A stretch of 64,000 nucleotides of DNA, taken from DATMRF01 sp035566435. Lineage in GTDB: Bacteria > Verrucomicrobiota > Verrucomicrobiia > Limisphaerales > UBA8199. Positions 36,217-45,683 of this stretch are shown here, piece after piece; within the stretch, counting starts at the first letter, position 1, and every line of letters starts with the position of its first letter. The stretch lies in NCBI GenBank assembly GCA_035566435.1, contig DATMRF010000038.1:1-64000 (forward strand), read 5' to 3'. Below the pieces are notes generated by a model. It saw only the letters and a program-made list of their open reading frames with translations, was not told where the DNA came from and made no database searches. Both the position numbers and the translations under genes were made by a program.

Positions 36217-39006
36217 TTACTTCCGCGGCTGACCGGCGATGTGGCCCCTCGTGACCCCAAGCTGGTTCAGCAACTTAAGCTCGCGCCAAAGCTGGGCGCC
36301 GGTGATCTCGCCGCGCAGCAACTCCCGGTACCGCTCGATCGTTTGCGCCACCTGGCCAGGAGGCTCGTTGAGGAATTCCACCCGGAAATGGCGCGCACCG
36401 AGAGCCAACATTCTCGCGACATACTCGGCGCCCGTTTGTGCGAGGGCATTGAACACCGTATTGCGGCACCCGACGTCTGCCTTGACCGGATGTTCGGCGC
36501 CGACCCGATCTCTCAGCCGCACATCGTGCCGGTCGCACGGCCGGCCGCAGTTTGTGTAGTCGGTGCCGCTCGAGAGAAAGGCACAGAAGAGGCAATGCTC
36601 CATGTGAAACATCGGCATGTGCTGGTGGAGCGTCACCTCGAACCATTGGGGCGGCGCGGCCTGGAGCAGCGCCTCCAATTGTGTGAAGTTCAAATCGTAG
36701 GAGGCGGCAACGCGTTCGAGGCCAAACTTGTTTCTGAAATAATCCGCCGTGAGTCGGTTGGCGATGTTGAGCGAGTAATCACCGATGCGACGGTCATTGG
36801 CAAAGAACTGCAGATGGTCGTAGTTGCGCACCAGGTAGCCATCTGCCTCACACGACCGGACCTGCCGGAGCGTCCATTCTTCGCCCGTTTTGAAAATCCT
36901 TGGAGGTGCGACCCAGATGTCGGGGCCCGACGTGCTCGGCGCCCCGGCGGTATGAAACTGCCGGACTTTAACCACCGCCTCCCGATATTTTTTCGGGTCT
37001 TCGAATTCGCAATAAAGCGTCTCCACGCCCACGTCCAGGGCAGCCTCGAGTTGTTCCAGGTTGCGGACCAGGACGATTAGGTGCGGAGTGGGCAATGGTG
37101 GATGTGAAGCTGTAGCCGATGCCCCCTCCGCGATGTGAGAGGGGTGAAGGGTCCAGCGATGTGGCTGAGTGCGCTGCGCTTCCAGTTCGCCCACGGCTTC
37201 GCGGCGGAGCCGATTCAATTCGCTGACTGGCAGCAAGACACCGCCTTCGAGGAAACTGCTTAATTCGCCGAGCTGGAACGGCGTCCCGCCCATGCGGCCT
37301 AACTGCGCACGCAGACGCTCGAGGGTCAGCGGCTGCTTTTCCGCCCGGGCTAGCGGCAAGACGGAGTCCAGGCGCACGACGTGTCCAAGTTCATCACGCG
37401 CGAGCAGCGTCAGCGGTTTGCCGGCCGAGCCGTGCACTTCGAGAGCTATGGGCCGCTGAAAACCCGGGGTGTTCCCTTCAAAGCTCCGCCTCAGGCGCCT
37501 TTCCAATTCCGGATCGCTGGTCTTCCAGACCTTGTCGCCAATATGGACTCGATTGAAATCAATATCTCCGTGTCCGAAAGTGAGTAATACCGGTTTCTTC
37601 GCTTCCGGGGATTTTGCTCTTCGGTTGCGCTCTGCATTGCGTGCAAGGCGAGCCGATGCTACATCTTTAATCGCGTAAACTCTGCCGCCTTCTTCCTGCT
37701 CCTCCGGGCGTCCGGCATCGAACACAATACCGTCACCCGGTTTCAAGAGTCCTTCCAAGCCGATGACCACGCCCGCCGGTCGGATCTCGGCCACTAGGCC
37801 AAGGTAAACCCCGCGCTTCTTGCCGAAATGCGCGTGCACGAGGGCCTGGTTATTGGTGCCACGAAACCAGCCGGTGTAGAGGCCGCGGGAGAAGGCCATC
37901 TCCATGTCGTAATCGGAGGGGCGGGGGACGAAGGACAAGGGACGACCTTCGCCGTCGCTCGAACTTTCCGTAGCCTCGCCTCTCGCCCGCCGACCCTCGA
38001 CCAATCCATCGAGAGCTTGCCGGTAAATACGAGTGATGTTCGCGACGTATTCCGGAGATTTGAGTCGGCCTTCGATCTTAAGCGACGCCACGCCGAGGCG
38101 GGCCAAGTCCGGCAGCACTTCGAGCCCAGCCAGATCCTGAGGGCTGAGGAGATATTTCCGGTCGCCCAGCGGCACCTTTTGGCCGTCAGAAACCAGGTCA
38201 TAAGGCATCCGGCAGGCCTGGGCGCATTCGCCGCGGTTAGCCGAGCGTCCGCCCAGCGCTTCACTGGTCAGGCATTGACCCGAATAGGCAACGCACAAGG
38301 CGCCGTGGACGAAAACCTCGAGGGGAAGTGGCGCGTGAGGCTTGAGGCGTGACGGGGAACCGGTAATCGGTGATTGGAGATAGTCGGCTGGAAGTTGGTC
38401 GGCCATGACGCCTGGACTCGGAGCTCTGGCCTCTGATCTTGGCCCGCCGCTCCCGGCACTCGTCACCATCTTCTCAATCTCCCGCAGCGAACATTCGCGC
38501 GCGAGGACGACCAGGTTACACCCGAGGTCGCGAGCGAACTCGATGCCGGCGGCGCTCGTGATGGTCATTTGGGTTGAGGCGTGAAGCGGAAAATCGGGCG
38601 AGAGACGACGAATCAGGCGGCAGATCCCGGCGTCCTGCACGATCGCGGCGTCCACTCCGGCGGCAATGATGGCCCGGGCGTACTGCTCAGCCTCGGCCAT
38701 TTCATTTTCGAAGACCAGGATGTTGAAAGTGACATAACCCTTCACCCCTCTCCGGTGTAAAAACTGCATCAGTCTGGGCAAATCGGCTTCGGTGAAGTTC
38801 CTGGCGCGCATGCGCGCGTTAAATTTCTCGAGGCCGAAATAGATCGCGTCAGCCCCGTTCTCGACAGCGGCCCGAGCGCAATCCCAATCCCCCGCTGGCG
38901 CGAGTAACTCCGGAATGCGGAGCGCGTAGGGCAGACCGGAGAACACACCGTCAGCAGCCCGGCCGGGCTCCGGCTCCGTAACGTCAATGGTGTCTCTGCT
39001 GCTCAT
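36217..39006 (-). CDS. U32 family peptidase (YegQ/RlhA-like)
   Basis: A 929-aa protein starting at ATG 39006. The N-terminal U32 domain shows PELLAPAGDWDCARAAVENGADAIYFG, and the Fe-S-type cysteines SGQCLTSEALGGRSANRGECAQACRMPY. A long middle region corresponds to the DUF3656-type part, and a C-terminal domain adds more cysteines (EHCLFCAFLSSG, NCGRPCDRHD). Proteins of this build, such as RlhA and TrhP, hydroxylate rRNA or tRNA bases rather than cut peptides. Residues about 180-225 are an insertion that the family lacks; its DNA (38330-38470) has CTCCAATCACCGATTACC-like repeats. The upstream extension of the frame to 39159 is unlikely coding. Confidence 0.88.
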   Translation of the reverse strand: MSSRDTIDVTEPEPGRAADGVFSGLPYALRIPELLAPAGDWDCARAAVENGADAIYFGLEKFNARMRARNFTEADLPRLMQFLHRRGVKGYVTFNILVFENEMAEAEQYARAIIAAGVDAAIVQDAGICRLIRRLSPDFPLHASTQMTITSAAGIEFARDLGCNLVVLARECSLREIEKMVTSAGSGGPRSEARAPSPGVMADQLPADYLQSPITGSPSRLKPHAPLPLEVFVHGALCVAYSGQCLTSEALGGRSANRGECAQACRMPYDLVSDGQKVPLGDRKYLLSPQDLAGLEVLPDLARLGVASLKIEGRLKSPEYVANITRIYRQALDGLVEGRRARGEATESSSDGEGRPLSFVPRPSDYDMEMAFSRGLYTGWFRGTNNQALVHAHFGKKRGVYLGLVAEIRPAGVVIGLEGLLKPGDGIVFDAGRPEEQEEGGRVYAIKDVASARLARNAERNRRAKSPEAKKPVLLTFGHGDIDFNRVHIGDKVWKTSDPELERRLRRSFEGNTPGFQRPIALEVHGSAGKPLTLLARDELGHVVRLDSVLPLARAEKQPLTLERLRAQLGRMGGTPFQLGELSSFLEGGVLLPVSELNRLRREAVGELEAQRTQPHRWTLHPSHIAEGASATASHPPLPTPHLIVLVRNLEQLEAALDVGVETLYCEFEDPKKYREAVVKVRQFHTAGAPSTSGPDIWVAPPRIFKTGEEWTLRQVRSCEADGYLVRNYDHLQFFANDRRIGDYSLNIANRLTADYFRNKFGLERVAASYDLNFTQLEALLQAAPPQWFEVTLHQHMPMFHMEHCLFCAFLSSGTDYTNCGRPCDRHDVRLRDRVGAEHPVKADVGCRNTVFNALAQTGAEYVARMLALGARHFRVEFLNEPPGQVAQTIERYRELLRGEITGAQLWRELKLLNQLGVTRGHIAGQPRK

Positions 39007-39253
39007 CAGCGAACAGCAATCTAAACCTCTATGCTTCGCAGGACAAAAGGTAAATCTCCTGCCGTTAATCTGCGGCGTGGGCGCCGTCAAGGACCGGGAC
39101 GGGGACGGCCACGTCCCCGTAAGTTGAGGGTGGAACAATGCGCACGGAGGCGTGGCCACGTCTCGGAGACCGCGTGCGGCCTAAATCAGCCTTCCACTTA
39201 TAGCCGTCCTGTCGTCCCGGCTCACTGATCCACTGCTTCACCGACTGACGCAT
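39007..39253. other. intergenic region with REP-like hairpin
   Basis: No gene. A perfect hairpin CGGGGAC/GTCCCCG with a 6-nt loop lies at about 39101-39120, and GGCGTGGCCACGTC follows near 39150. The core GGACGGCCACGTCC recurs in modified form at 45540-45553. Confidence 0.55.
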
Positions 39254-40858
39254 TCACTTCTTGCGCACGACCGTGTCGCGTTGCGCCCAGTCGGGATTTG
39301 GCCCCGGGTAGTCGAGATTGTAGTTCAGGCCCCGGCTTTCGTGCCGTTGCAATGCGCTCGCGACGATAATTTCGGCCACCGTGGCGATGTTGCGCAGCTC
39401 CAGCAGGTCGCTGGTGACGATAAAATCCCAGTAATACTCCTGAATCTCCTCCTGGAGATTTGCGATGCGCTTTTGCGCGCGCTGCAGCCGTTTGTTGGTG
39501 CGCACAATGCCGACATAATCCCACATCGCCCGGCGAATTTCGTCCCAATTGTGGGACACAACGACCAGCTCATCCGGGTTGTGCGCATTGCCCGCATGCC
39601 AGGGTGGAATCTTGATGTCGCTGGGTTTGGGCGGGCTGGCGAGGATTTGCGCGGCGGCGCGATGAGCGCAGACCAGAGCCTCGAGCAGGGAATTGCTCGC
39701 CAGCCGGTTCGCCCCATGGAGCCCCGTGCAAGCCACCTCGCCCACCGCGTAAAGGCCGGCAATCTCGGTTTCGCCGTCCACGTTGGTGACGACCCCGCCA
39801 CATTGGTAGTGGGCGGCCGGAACCACGGGGAGCGGCTCTTTGGTAATATCGACGCCGAAGCGCAGGCACGTCTGGTAGATATTGGGGAAACGCTCGATAA
39901 TGAAACGCGCCGGTTTGTGCGTGATGTCGAGCAGGACGTGGTCAGCGCCGCTCTTTTTCATTTCGCTGTCGATCGCGCGGGCAACGATGTCGCGCGGCGC
40001 CAGCGATTTGAGCGGGTGATAACGGTCCATGAATTCGGCACCGTCAAGGGTTTTGAGAACGGCACCTTCGCCGCGCACGGCTTCGCTGATCAGAAACGAC
40101 TTGGCCTTGGGATGATAAAGGCAAGTGGGATGGAACTGAATGAATTCCATGTTTCCGACGGACCCGCCGGCGCGGTAGGCCATCGCCGCACCGTCACCCG
40201 TCGCGATATCCGGATTGGTGGTATAAAGATAGACCTTGCCGCAACCGCCGGTCGCCAGCAGCGTCACGGGGGCGGCAAACCTCTCGACCTGTCCAGTGGC
40301 CTTATCGAACACATACGCGCCCAGGCAACGATGGTCGCCAACGTATCCCAGCTTTTGGCTCGTGATCAGGTCGATGCCGAGGTGATTTTCAAAGATCTCG
40401 ATGTTGGGCCGGGCGGCCACCGCCGCAAGCAGCGCCTGCTCGACCTCGCGTCCGGTAATATCCTTGGCATGCAGGATGCGCCGCTTTGAATGGCCGCCCT
40501 CCCGTCCAAGGTCCAGCTCGCGCGCGCCGTGAGAACGCGGAATTTCACGCTCCGAAAAATGCATTCCCAGCTCGATCAGTTCCGCGATCCGAGCCGGGCC
40601 CTCCTCGATGATGATCCGGACCACGTCCTCCTTGCAAAGACCCGCCCCCGCCTCCAGGGTGTCACGCACGTGCAGCTCGAAAGAGTCCTCCTTGCTGGTT
40701 ACCGCAGCAATTCCGCCTTGCGCGTAGTTGGTGTTCGACTCCGCGCGGTCCTTTTTGGTGACAATCGCCACGCGTCCGCGCGACGCCACCTTCAGCGCGA
40801 AAGTAAGGCCCGCAATGCCGCTGCCGAGTACCAGGAAGTCAAACCGTTTGGATGTCAT
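39254..40858 (-). CDS. nadB: L-aspartate oxidase
   Basis: A 534-aa flavoprotein: FLVLGSGIAGLTFALKVA is the FAD motif, and ESNTNYAQGGIAAV is the conserved NadB/Sdh loop. GELACTGLHGANRLASNSLLEALV-type sequence (here VGEVACTGLHGANRL) closes the site. It converts L-aspartate to iminoaspartate in NAD synthesis. The active-site region GPARIAELIELGMHF and HPTCLYHP fit NadB rather than succinate dehydrogenase. It begins 1 codon inside the stop of panC (ATGA, 40855-40858), so the two vitamin/cofactor genes form a coupled pair. Confidence 0.93.
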   Translation of the reverse strand: MTSKRFDFLVLGSGIAGLTFALKVASRGRVAIVTKKDRAESNTNYAQGGIAAVTSKEDSFELHVRDTLEAGAGLCKEDVVRIIIEEGPARIAELIELGMHFSEREIPRSHGARELDLGREGGHSKRRILHAKDITGREVEQALLAAVAARPNIEIFENHLGIDLITSQKLGYVGDHRCLGAYVFDKATGQVERFAAPVTLLATGGCGKVYLYTTNPDIATGDGAAMAYRAGGSVGNMEFIQFHPTCLYHPKAKSFLISEAVRGEGAVLKTLDGAEFMDRYHPLKSLAPRDIVARAIDSEMKKSGADHVLLDITHKPARFIIERFPNIYQTCLRFGVDITKEPLPVVPAAHYQCGGVVTNVDGETEIAGLYAVGEVACTGLHGANRLASNSLLEALVCAHRAAAQILASPPKPSDIKIPPWHAGNAHNPDELVVVSHNWDEIRRAMWDYVGIVRTNKRLQRAQKRIANLQEEIQEYYWDFIVTSDLLELRNIATVAEIIVASALQRHESRGLNYNLDYPGPNPDWAQRDTVVRKK

Positions 40859-41721
40859 AGGGCACCGTTGTCGATTAGCCGTGTTTTTCCGATGAACACG
40901 GCCAGGGCCATGCGAGCGCCCGGCGCCACTTTCGCCATAGGCGCCAGCGTCTCAGGCTCGAAAAACTCGATGTAATCCACCCGCGCGTTCGGCTGCTGTT
41001 CGATGAACTCTTTCAGCTCAGCCTTCAGCGGCGCAGCCGGCACAGGACCGCGAGCCTCCCGCACCTTCGCGCGCGTCTCTTGCAGGGAACGCCACAGAAC
41101 CACCGCCTGCGCGCGCAGGCCGCCCGTTAGATACCTGTTGCGCGAGCTCATCGCCAGCCCGTCGAGTTCGCGAAACGTCGGCGCGACCACAAGCCGCAGC
41201 GGGAAGTTCAAATCTCGCGCCATGCGCTTCACGATCGCCGCTTGTTGGAAATCTTTGGCGCCGAAAACTGCCACCTCTGGCTGCACGATGTTGAACAGCT
41301 TGGCCACAACCGTGGTTACGCCGCGGAAATGTGTCGGGCGCGAAGCGCCTTCCATCGCGTGGGAGAGCGCCTCTTCCACCACGTAAGTGCTGAAGGCGCC
41401 GCGTTCGTCGCGCGGGTACACATCCGCGTCGCGTGGCGCAAAAACGGCATCCACGCCCGTGGCGCGGCACAACCGTGCGTCCCGTTTCAGGTCGCGCGGA
41501 TACCGTGCAAAGTCCTCAGTCGGGGCGAACTGGGCGGGGTTGACGTAGATGCTCACCACCACCTTGCCGCGAGGGCCGACGAGCTGGCGCGCGCGCCGCG
41601 CCAGGCTCAAATGCCCCGCGTGCAGGCTCCCCATGGTCGGAACGAAACCGATGCCGACCCCTGCTCGCCGCCAGGTCCGGGCTTGCCGCTGCATCCGCGA
41701 AACCGTTCTCACGATTTGCAT
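40855..41721 (-). CDS. panC: pantoate--beta-alanine ligase
   Basis: A 288-aa PanC. FVPTMGSLHAGHLSLARRAR holds the HIGH-type ATP site (HAGH), and the KMSKS-like MSSRNRYL is present; VYPRDERGAFSTYV and FGAKDFQQ are conserved. It joins pantoate and beta-alanine to give pantothenate. Start at 41721 (MQIVRTVSRMQRQARTWR). No panB or panD is in the window; a degraded frame upstream to 41989 does not match PanB. Confidence 0.92.
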   Translation of the reverse strand: MQIVRTVSRMQRQARTWRRAGVGIGFVPTMGSLHAGHLSLARRARQLVGPRGKVVVSIYVNPAQFAPTEDFARYPRDLKRDARLCRATGVDAVFAPRDADVYPRDERGAFSTYVVEEALSHAMEGASRPTHFRGVTTVVAKLFNIVQPEVAVFGAKDFQQAAIVKRMARDLNFPLRLVVAPTFRELDGLAMSSRNRYLTGGLRAQAVVLWRSLQETRAKVREARGPVPAAPLKAELKEFIEQQPNARVDYIEFFEPETLAPMAKVAPGARMALAVFIGKTRLIDNGAL

Positions 41722-41940
41722 GGCGGCCAAAGTGAGCCAGCATGTTGCGCGTGGCAACGTCAAAGGCGAAGATTGGAGCGAAATCCGCCAGGCTCATCCT
41801 GATTCTCTTCCTCCTCCTGCATGTGAGGAACGAGGAAGAGGACGAAGCCCACCGCCCCGGGTGAGTGTCTTGCCCTATCCTGGGGAACGCGGCGACTGAA
41901 CTAAATCCCTCGGCGAGCTTGGCGGTTTGGCGGTTTGGCC
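41722..41940. other. intergenic region
   Basis: No gene supported. A hairpin TCTTCCTC (41806-41813) / GAGGAAGA (41832-41839) and a triplicated GGCGGTTTGG motif near 41921-41940 are visible. Confidence 0.5.
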
Positions 41941-42279
41941 TTAGTGCCGAAACTCGAGCGGCGCCGAAGCCGGCAGTTCGTGGGCGCACGGCTGGTTGGT
42001 CGGAGAATCAGCGGAACGCTCGTTTGGTTGGACCAGGCCATTCGCCAACAGGTAGGTTTCCACTTCCTCGCCGCTCACGTCGGCCAGCAGGCGGCCGTTA
42101 ACCTCGACGCACGGGCTGAGCATCTGCCCGCTTTTTTCGATCATCTCCTGCCGCTGCAGCGGGTCATTGATGATGTCGCGGTCTTCGAACGGCAAATCAT
42201 ACTTGCGGAGCACTGCCCGCACTCCCTGGCTCCAGCCGCAGGTGGGTTTCAGATACGCTATAACTTTCGGTTTATTCAT
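41941..42279 (-). CDS. glutaredoxin family protein
   Basis: A 112-aa thioredoxin-fold protein. The active site is PTCGWS (Cys14, Ser17), a monothiol CxxS type, and the cis-Pro segment is MLSPCVEVNG. NDPLQRQEMIEKSGQ fits glutaredoxin helix 2. The last 25 residues (PNERSADSPTNQ...) extend beyond the fold and are probably disordered. Likely a redox or Fe-S related glutaredoxin; partner unknown. Confidence 0.85.
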   Translation of the reverse strand: MNKPKVIAYLKPTCGWSQGVRAVLRKYDLPFEDRDIINDPLQRQEMIEKSGQMLSPCVEVNGRLLADVSGEEVETYLLANGLVQPNERSADSPTNQPCAHELPASAPLEFRH

Positions 42280-42514
42280 ATTTCAGATCTGCTCCTAACG
42301 TGCCACACTTTTCGAAAAGTTCAAAGCCCCAATCCCGCCGGCGGCGCGATGCGAAGCTTCGCTCGCCGGTTCGTGCAAAAACAGACCGTCAAGGGACAGC
42401 CTCACCCTCCAGAGCCTCGCGCGGGAGGCGTTCAGCGCCCGGCACGCTTTAGAGCCGCTCTCGCCGCCCCGGCCTGCTTGCCTTGCGGTAAGGCGACAGC
42501 TACGATAAACGGTC
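42280..42514. other. divergent intergenic region with stem-loop
   Basis: No gene. A perfect 12-bp palindrome GCGAAGCTTCGC (42351-42362) is flanked by CCGGCG (42338-42343) and CGCCGG (42364-42369), making a stem-loop between the divergent glutaredoxin and permease genes. Confidence 0.5.
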
Positions 42515-43633
42515 ATGCGGCTGCTGGACCGTTACCTCTTGCGCGAACTGCTCGTCCCGCTCGGCTATTGTCTCAGCGGTTTTTTGCTTTTATGGGTGAC
42601 CGCCGACCTGGTAAACGAGCTGGCATCGCTGGAGCAGAATGGATTAGGCGCGGGCGATATCGTCGAGTACTACCTGGTCCAGGCGCCGGTATTTCTGGTG
42701 TTGGGAATGCCGATCGCCCTGTTGCTGGCCTTGCTTTATGCGCTGACCAATCACGCGCGACACCACGAGATCACGGCGATTCGCGCAGCCGGGGTGAGCC
42801 TCTGGCGTCTCTGTCTGCCGTACCTGGCGGTGGGCGTTCTGACCAGCCTGGCGGTGCTGGCGCTGAATGAACTGTGGGTGCCCGACAGCGCCGACCGGGC
42901 CGAGGGGATCAAGAATCACCGCGGCTTTCGGCCGGAAACGCAAACGCTCACTAATTTCTGCTTCAACAACTCGCGCGACGGCCGCCTCTGGCAGATCGGG
43001 GTGTACGAGCCAAAGACCGGGGAAATGGTCCGGCCGGTGGTGGTGCAAAAGGAGAGGGACGGTTCGGCAATCACGCTGCACGCCGACCGCGCGATGCGCA
43101 CGAACGGGGTCTGGACTTTTTTCGGACACGTTCAGCAGTATCGCGACATCATTCAAAGCAACTCATTGCCGACACGATTGCCGGAAGTCCAAGCGCTGGC
43201 CCGACCGGATCTGTCCGAAACCCCGGAACAGATCAAGAGCGAGATTCGAATCAGCGGCATGATTAGCACGTTAGCGTTCCGCGGGGTGAAACGGGCCGAC
43301 CTCCCGATTGCGGAAATCCTCAACTACTTGCGCCTGCATCCGCATCCGGACCAGGCTGCGTTGCTGTTTACCAAGTTGCAGGGGCGCCTGGCCGTGCCCT
43401 GGACGTGCGTGGTGGTGGTGTTGATTGCCATCCCTTTCGGAGCGGCCTCCGGCCGGCGAAACGTTTTTGTCGGGGTAGCGAGCAGCATCCTGATTTTTTT
43501 CGCCTACTATGTGCTGCAACAATTATGCCTGGCGATGGGCGCAGGCGGCCACGTTCCTGCCTGGCTGGCCGGCTGGTTCCCCAACCTCGCATTTGGCCTG
43601 GTGGGGCTGTGGCTGTCGGCGAGGGTGAGGTGA
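42515..43633 (+). CDS. LptF/LptG family lipopolysaccharide export permease
   Basis: A 372-aa membrane protein of the YjgP/YjgQ family. It opens with LDRYLLRELLVPLGYCLSGF, the N-terminal helix and coupling segment, has three N-terminal and three C-terminal transmembrane helices, and a large periplasmic beta domain between (about 120-270). ALTNHARHHEITAIRAAGVSLWR is the conserved cytoplasmic loop that contacts LptB. It would move LPS from the inner membrane to the periplasmic bridge. I cannot tell LptF from LptG. Confidence 0.88.
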   Translation: MRLLDRYLLRELLVPLGYCLSGFLLLWVTADLVNELASLEQNGLGAGDIVEYYLVQAPVFLVLGMPIALLLALLYALTNHARHHEITAIRAAGVSLWRLCLPYLAVGVLTSLAVLALNELWVPDSADRAEGIKNHRGFRPETQTLTNFCFNNSRDGRLWQIGVYEPKTGEMVRPVVVQKERDGSAITLHADRAMRTNGVWTFFGHVQQYRDIIQSNSLPTRLPEVQALARPDLSETPEQIKSEIRISGMISTLAFRGVKRADLPIAEILNYLRLHPHPDQAALLFTKLQGRLAVPWTCVVVVLIAIPFGAASGRRNVFVGVASSILIFFAYYVLQQLCLAMGAGGHVPAWLAGWFPNLAFGLVGLWLSARVR

Positions 43634-43783
43634 GACGTGTCATGTGCCATGTGCTTAATGTCAAGTATCAGATTTCAGGTGCCAGGAGTCAGGTGTCAGG
43701 CTAGCCGTGATGCGTGAACCTCGACACCCGACACCTAAAGCGTGAAACGTGACACCTGACACTTGGAACATGACGTTTTTCAG
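43634..43783. repeat. dense short-period repeats before the histidine kinase
   Basis: About 150 bp made almost only of related words: GTGTCATGTGCCATGTGC, AATGTCAAGTATCAG, GGTGCCAGGAGTCAGGTGTC, GTGATGCGTGAACC, ACACCCGACACC and GTGAAACGTGACACCTGACA. Both orientations of the GTGTCA word occur, so the RNA could fold. It runs into the start codon of the kinase. Confidence 0.8.
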
Positions 43784-45523
43784 ATGACACCTGACCCGAC
43801 CAACGAAACCGCCAGCCTGCGGGCCCGGTATGACCGGCTGAACCTGCTGTATCAAGTCGGGAACACCATACATTCCACGCTGGAACCTCAGGAGGCGCTG
43901 CAACTCATTGTGCGGGAGGCCGTGCGCGTGATGCAGGCCTCGAGCGGTTCGGCAGTCCTCTTCAACCCGACGATTGGTTTCCTGGAGATCCATGCGTCGC
44001 ACGGCCTGCCGGCGGAGGCAGCCGAGTTGAAACTGCGCCTGGGCGAAGGCATCACCGGCTGGGTCGCGCAGACGGGCAAGCCCGCGCGAGTGGGCGACGT
44101 CACCGGGGACCCGCGTTACATTATGTTGCGACCGGAGGTGCGGTCGGAGCTGGCGGTGCCGCTGGATGTCGAAGGGGAGACGCGGGGCGTGCTCAATGTC
44201 GATTCGGAGAGGCCCAACGCCTTCAGCGCGGAGGACCAGGAATTGCTCGAAGCTTTGGCCGCCCAGGCCGCCCGAGTGATCCACAATACCTGGCTGTACG
44301 AGCAACTCCGCCTCAAGGCACGGTTGTTCGAATCGCTGGCCAGTGTCAGCCAAACGATCAACTCGGCCCTCAACGTGGACGACGCGCTCAACGTGATCAC
44401 CCGCGAGGCCTGCGTCCTGATGCAGGCCAAGACGTGCTCCCTGATGTTGCTGGATGCCACGCGGGAGTGGCTGGATCTTCGGGCCAGCTTCGGCGCAGGT
44501 GAGGCCTACGTCGGCAAGCCGCGAGTAGGCGTCGAGGATAGCCTGCTGGGAATCGTGGTGCGCCGCAAGAAACCCCTCCAGGTCGAAAACGTACAAACTT
44601 CCACCCGCTATCAGAACATCGACGTGGCGCGGCTCGAGGGACTGGTCGCTCTCCTGAGCGTGCCGTTGCTGTTCGGCGGCCAGGCCATCGGCACTTTGAG
44701 CGTTTATACCGGCCGGCCGTACAGCTTTTCCAACGAGGAGATTCGCATCCTGTCAGCGCTGGCCGAATTGTCGGCCATCGCCATCGAACGGGCGCGGCTC
44801 TACGAACGGCTGGTGGACGTCGAGGAACAGTTGCGTCAAAACGAAAAACTCTCCGCCCTCGGCCTGCTGGCGGCCGAAGTGGCGCACGAAATTCGCAACC
44901 CCCTGACTGTGATGAAGATGCTTTATCACTCGCTGGACCTGCAATTCCCGGCCGGCGATCCGCGCGCAAAAGACGCCCGCATCATCGGCCAGAAAATTGA
45001 GCACCTGAACAAGATCGTGCAGCAGGTGCTGGATTTCGCGCGCACGACGGAGCCGCAGTTGGCGCGGGTAAACCTTAACCAACTCATCGAAGAGCTGTGC
45101 CTGCTGGTGCGGCACAAGCTCAAGCACCAGAAGATCAAGCTGGCGCAGAAACTGGAATCCGCCTTGCCAGCGGTGCTGGGCGACGCGGGCCAGTTGGAGC
45201 AGGCCTTTCTTAACCTCATCCTGAACGCCGCGGAAGCGATGCCCGAGGGCGGGACGCTCACCATCACGTCCTGTTCCGCGCTTACGCCTCGGGGCAAAGC
45301 CGGCCCCGAACAGGTGGTCGTGGAATTTGCGGATACCGGCGCGGGTATGAGCGAGGAGCAGCGGCGACGCGCTTTCAAATCGGTTTTGACCACCAGCAAG
45401 ACCCGGGGCACGGGCCTCGGCCTCGCGATCGTGGGCCGCGTCGTGGAAACTCACCACGGCGAGGTGACGCTTAAATCCCGCCCCGGCAAAGGCACCGCGG
45501 TCAGCGTTCTTCTCCCGGTTTAA
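43784..45523 (+). CDS. two-GAF sensor histidine kinase
   Basis: A 579-aa cytoplasmic kinase. Two GAF domains (about 25-165 and 185-340) precede a HisKA dimerisation helix with phosphorylatable His368 (EVAHEIRNPLTV), and a HATPase_c domain with LNLILNAAEAMPEGGTL (N box), FADTGAGMSEE (G1) and RGTGLGLAI (G2). It lacks transmembrane segments, so it senses an internal signal such as a small molecule or redox state. No response regulator is adjacent. Start ATG 43784; a TTG at 43763 would add seven repeat-encoded residues. Confidence 0.9.
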   Translation: MTPDPTNETASLRARYDRLNLLYQVGNTIHSTLEPQEALQLIVREAVRVMQASSGSAVLFNPTIGFLEIHASHGLPAEAAELKLRLGEGITGWVAQTGKPARVGDVTGDPRYIMLRPEVRSELAVPLDVEGETRGVLNVDSERPNAFSAEDQELLEALAAQAARVIHNTWLYEQLRLKARLFESLASVSQTINSALNVDDALNVITREACVLMQAKTCSLMLLDATREWLDLRASFGAGEAYVGKPRVGVEDSLLGIVVRRKKPLQVENVQTSTRYQNIDVARLEGLVALLSVPLLFGGQAIGTLSVYTGRPYSFSNEEIRILSALAELSAIAIERARLYERLVDVEEQLRQNEKLSALGLLAAEVAHEIRNPLTVMKMLYHSLDLQFPAGDPRAKDARIIGQKIEHLNKIVQQVLDFARTTEPQLARVNLNQLIEELCLLVRHKLKHQKIKLAQKLESALPAVLGDAGQLEQAFLNLILNAAEAMPEGGTLTITSCSALTPRGKAGPEQVVVEFADTGAGMSEEQRRRAFKSVLTTSKTRGTGLGLAIVGRVVETHHGEVTLKSRPGKGTAVSVLLPV

Positions 45524-45530
45524 CTGAGTG

Positions 45531-45608
45531 GCCGGGGCGCGGACGGCCGCGTCCTGTATCGAAGGCATCCGTGAAGCACCGCGGCGACGCAGCCGTCCTC
45601 GCGCCCCT
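45531..45608. repeat. large imperfect hairpin downstream of the kinase gene
   Basis: GGGGCGCGGACGGC near 45535-45548 pairs imperfectly with GCCGTCCTCGCGCCCC near 45591-45606. It includes the GGACGGCCGCGTCC core that resembles the hairpin at 39101-39120. It could act as a terminator-like or REP element. Confidence 0.55.
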
Positions 45609-45629
45609 TAATTGGAGCGCGCGAAACAA

Positions 45630-45655
45630 GAAAGGCGCCCTTGTGCGGGGCGCCT
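45630..45655 (-). terminator. rho-independent terminator of the pseudopilin gene
   Basis: AGGCGCCC/GGGCGCCT-type stem with a 7-nt loop; on the minus strand it is followed by TTTCTT. It lies about 30 bp past the stop at 45684. Confidence 0.75.
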
Positions 45656-45683
45656 TGCAGAAACTGACTTAATAGCGGCCGAT

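Noticed and set aside
39281..40489. A 402-codon open frame on the plus strand
   Set aside because: It is antisense to nadB, which has clear family motifs. GC-rich codon use leaves the opposite strand open. The same applies to long frames at 14077-15117, 18224-19282, 12039-13226 and 47598-48647.
41935..42870. A 311-codon plus-strand frame
   Set aside because: It runs through the antisense of the glutaredoxin gene and then out of frame through the LptF/LptG gene; no protein-like features.
43634..43783. CRISPR array
   Set aside because: Repeats are short and degenerate with no regular spacers and no cas genes nearby.
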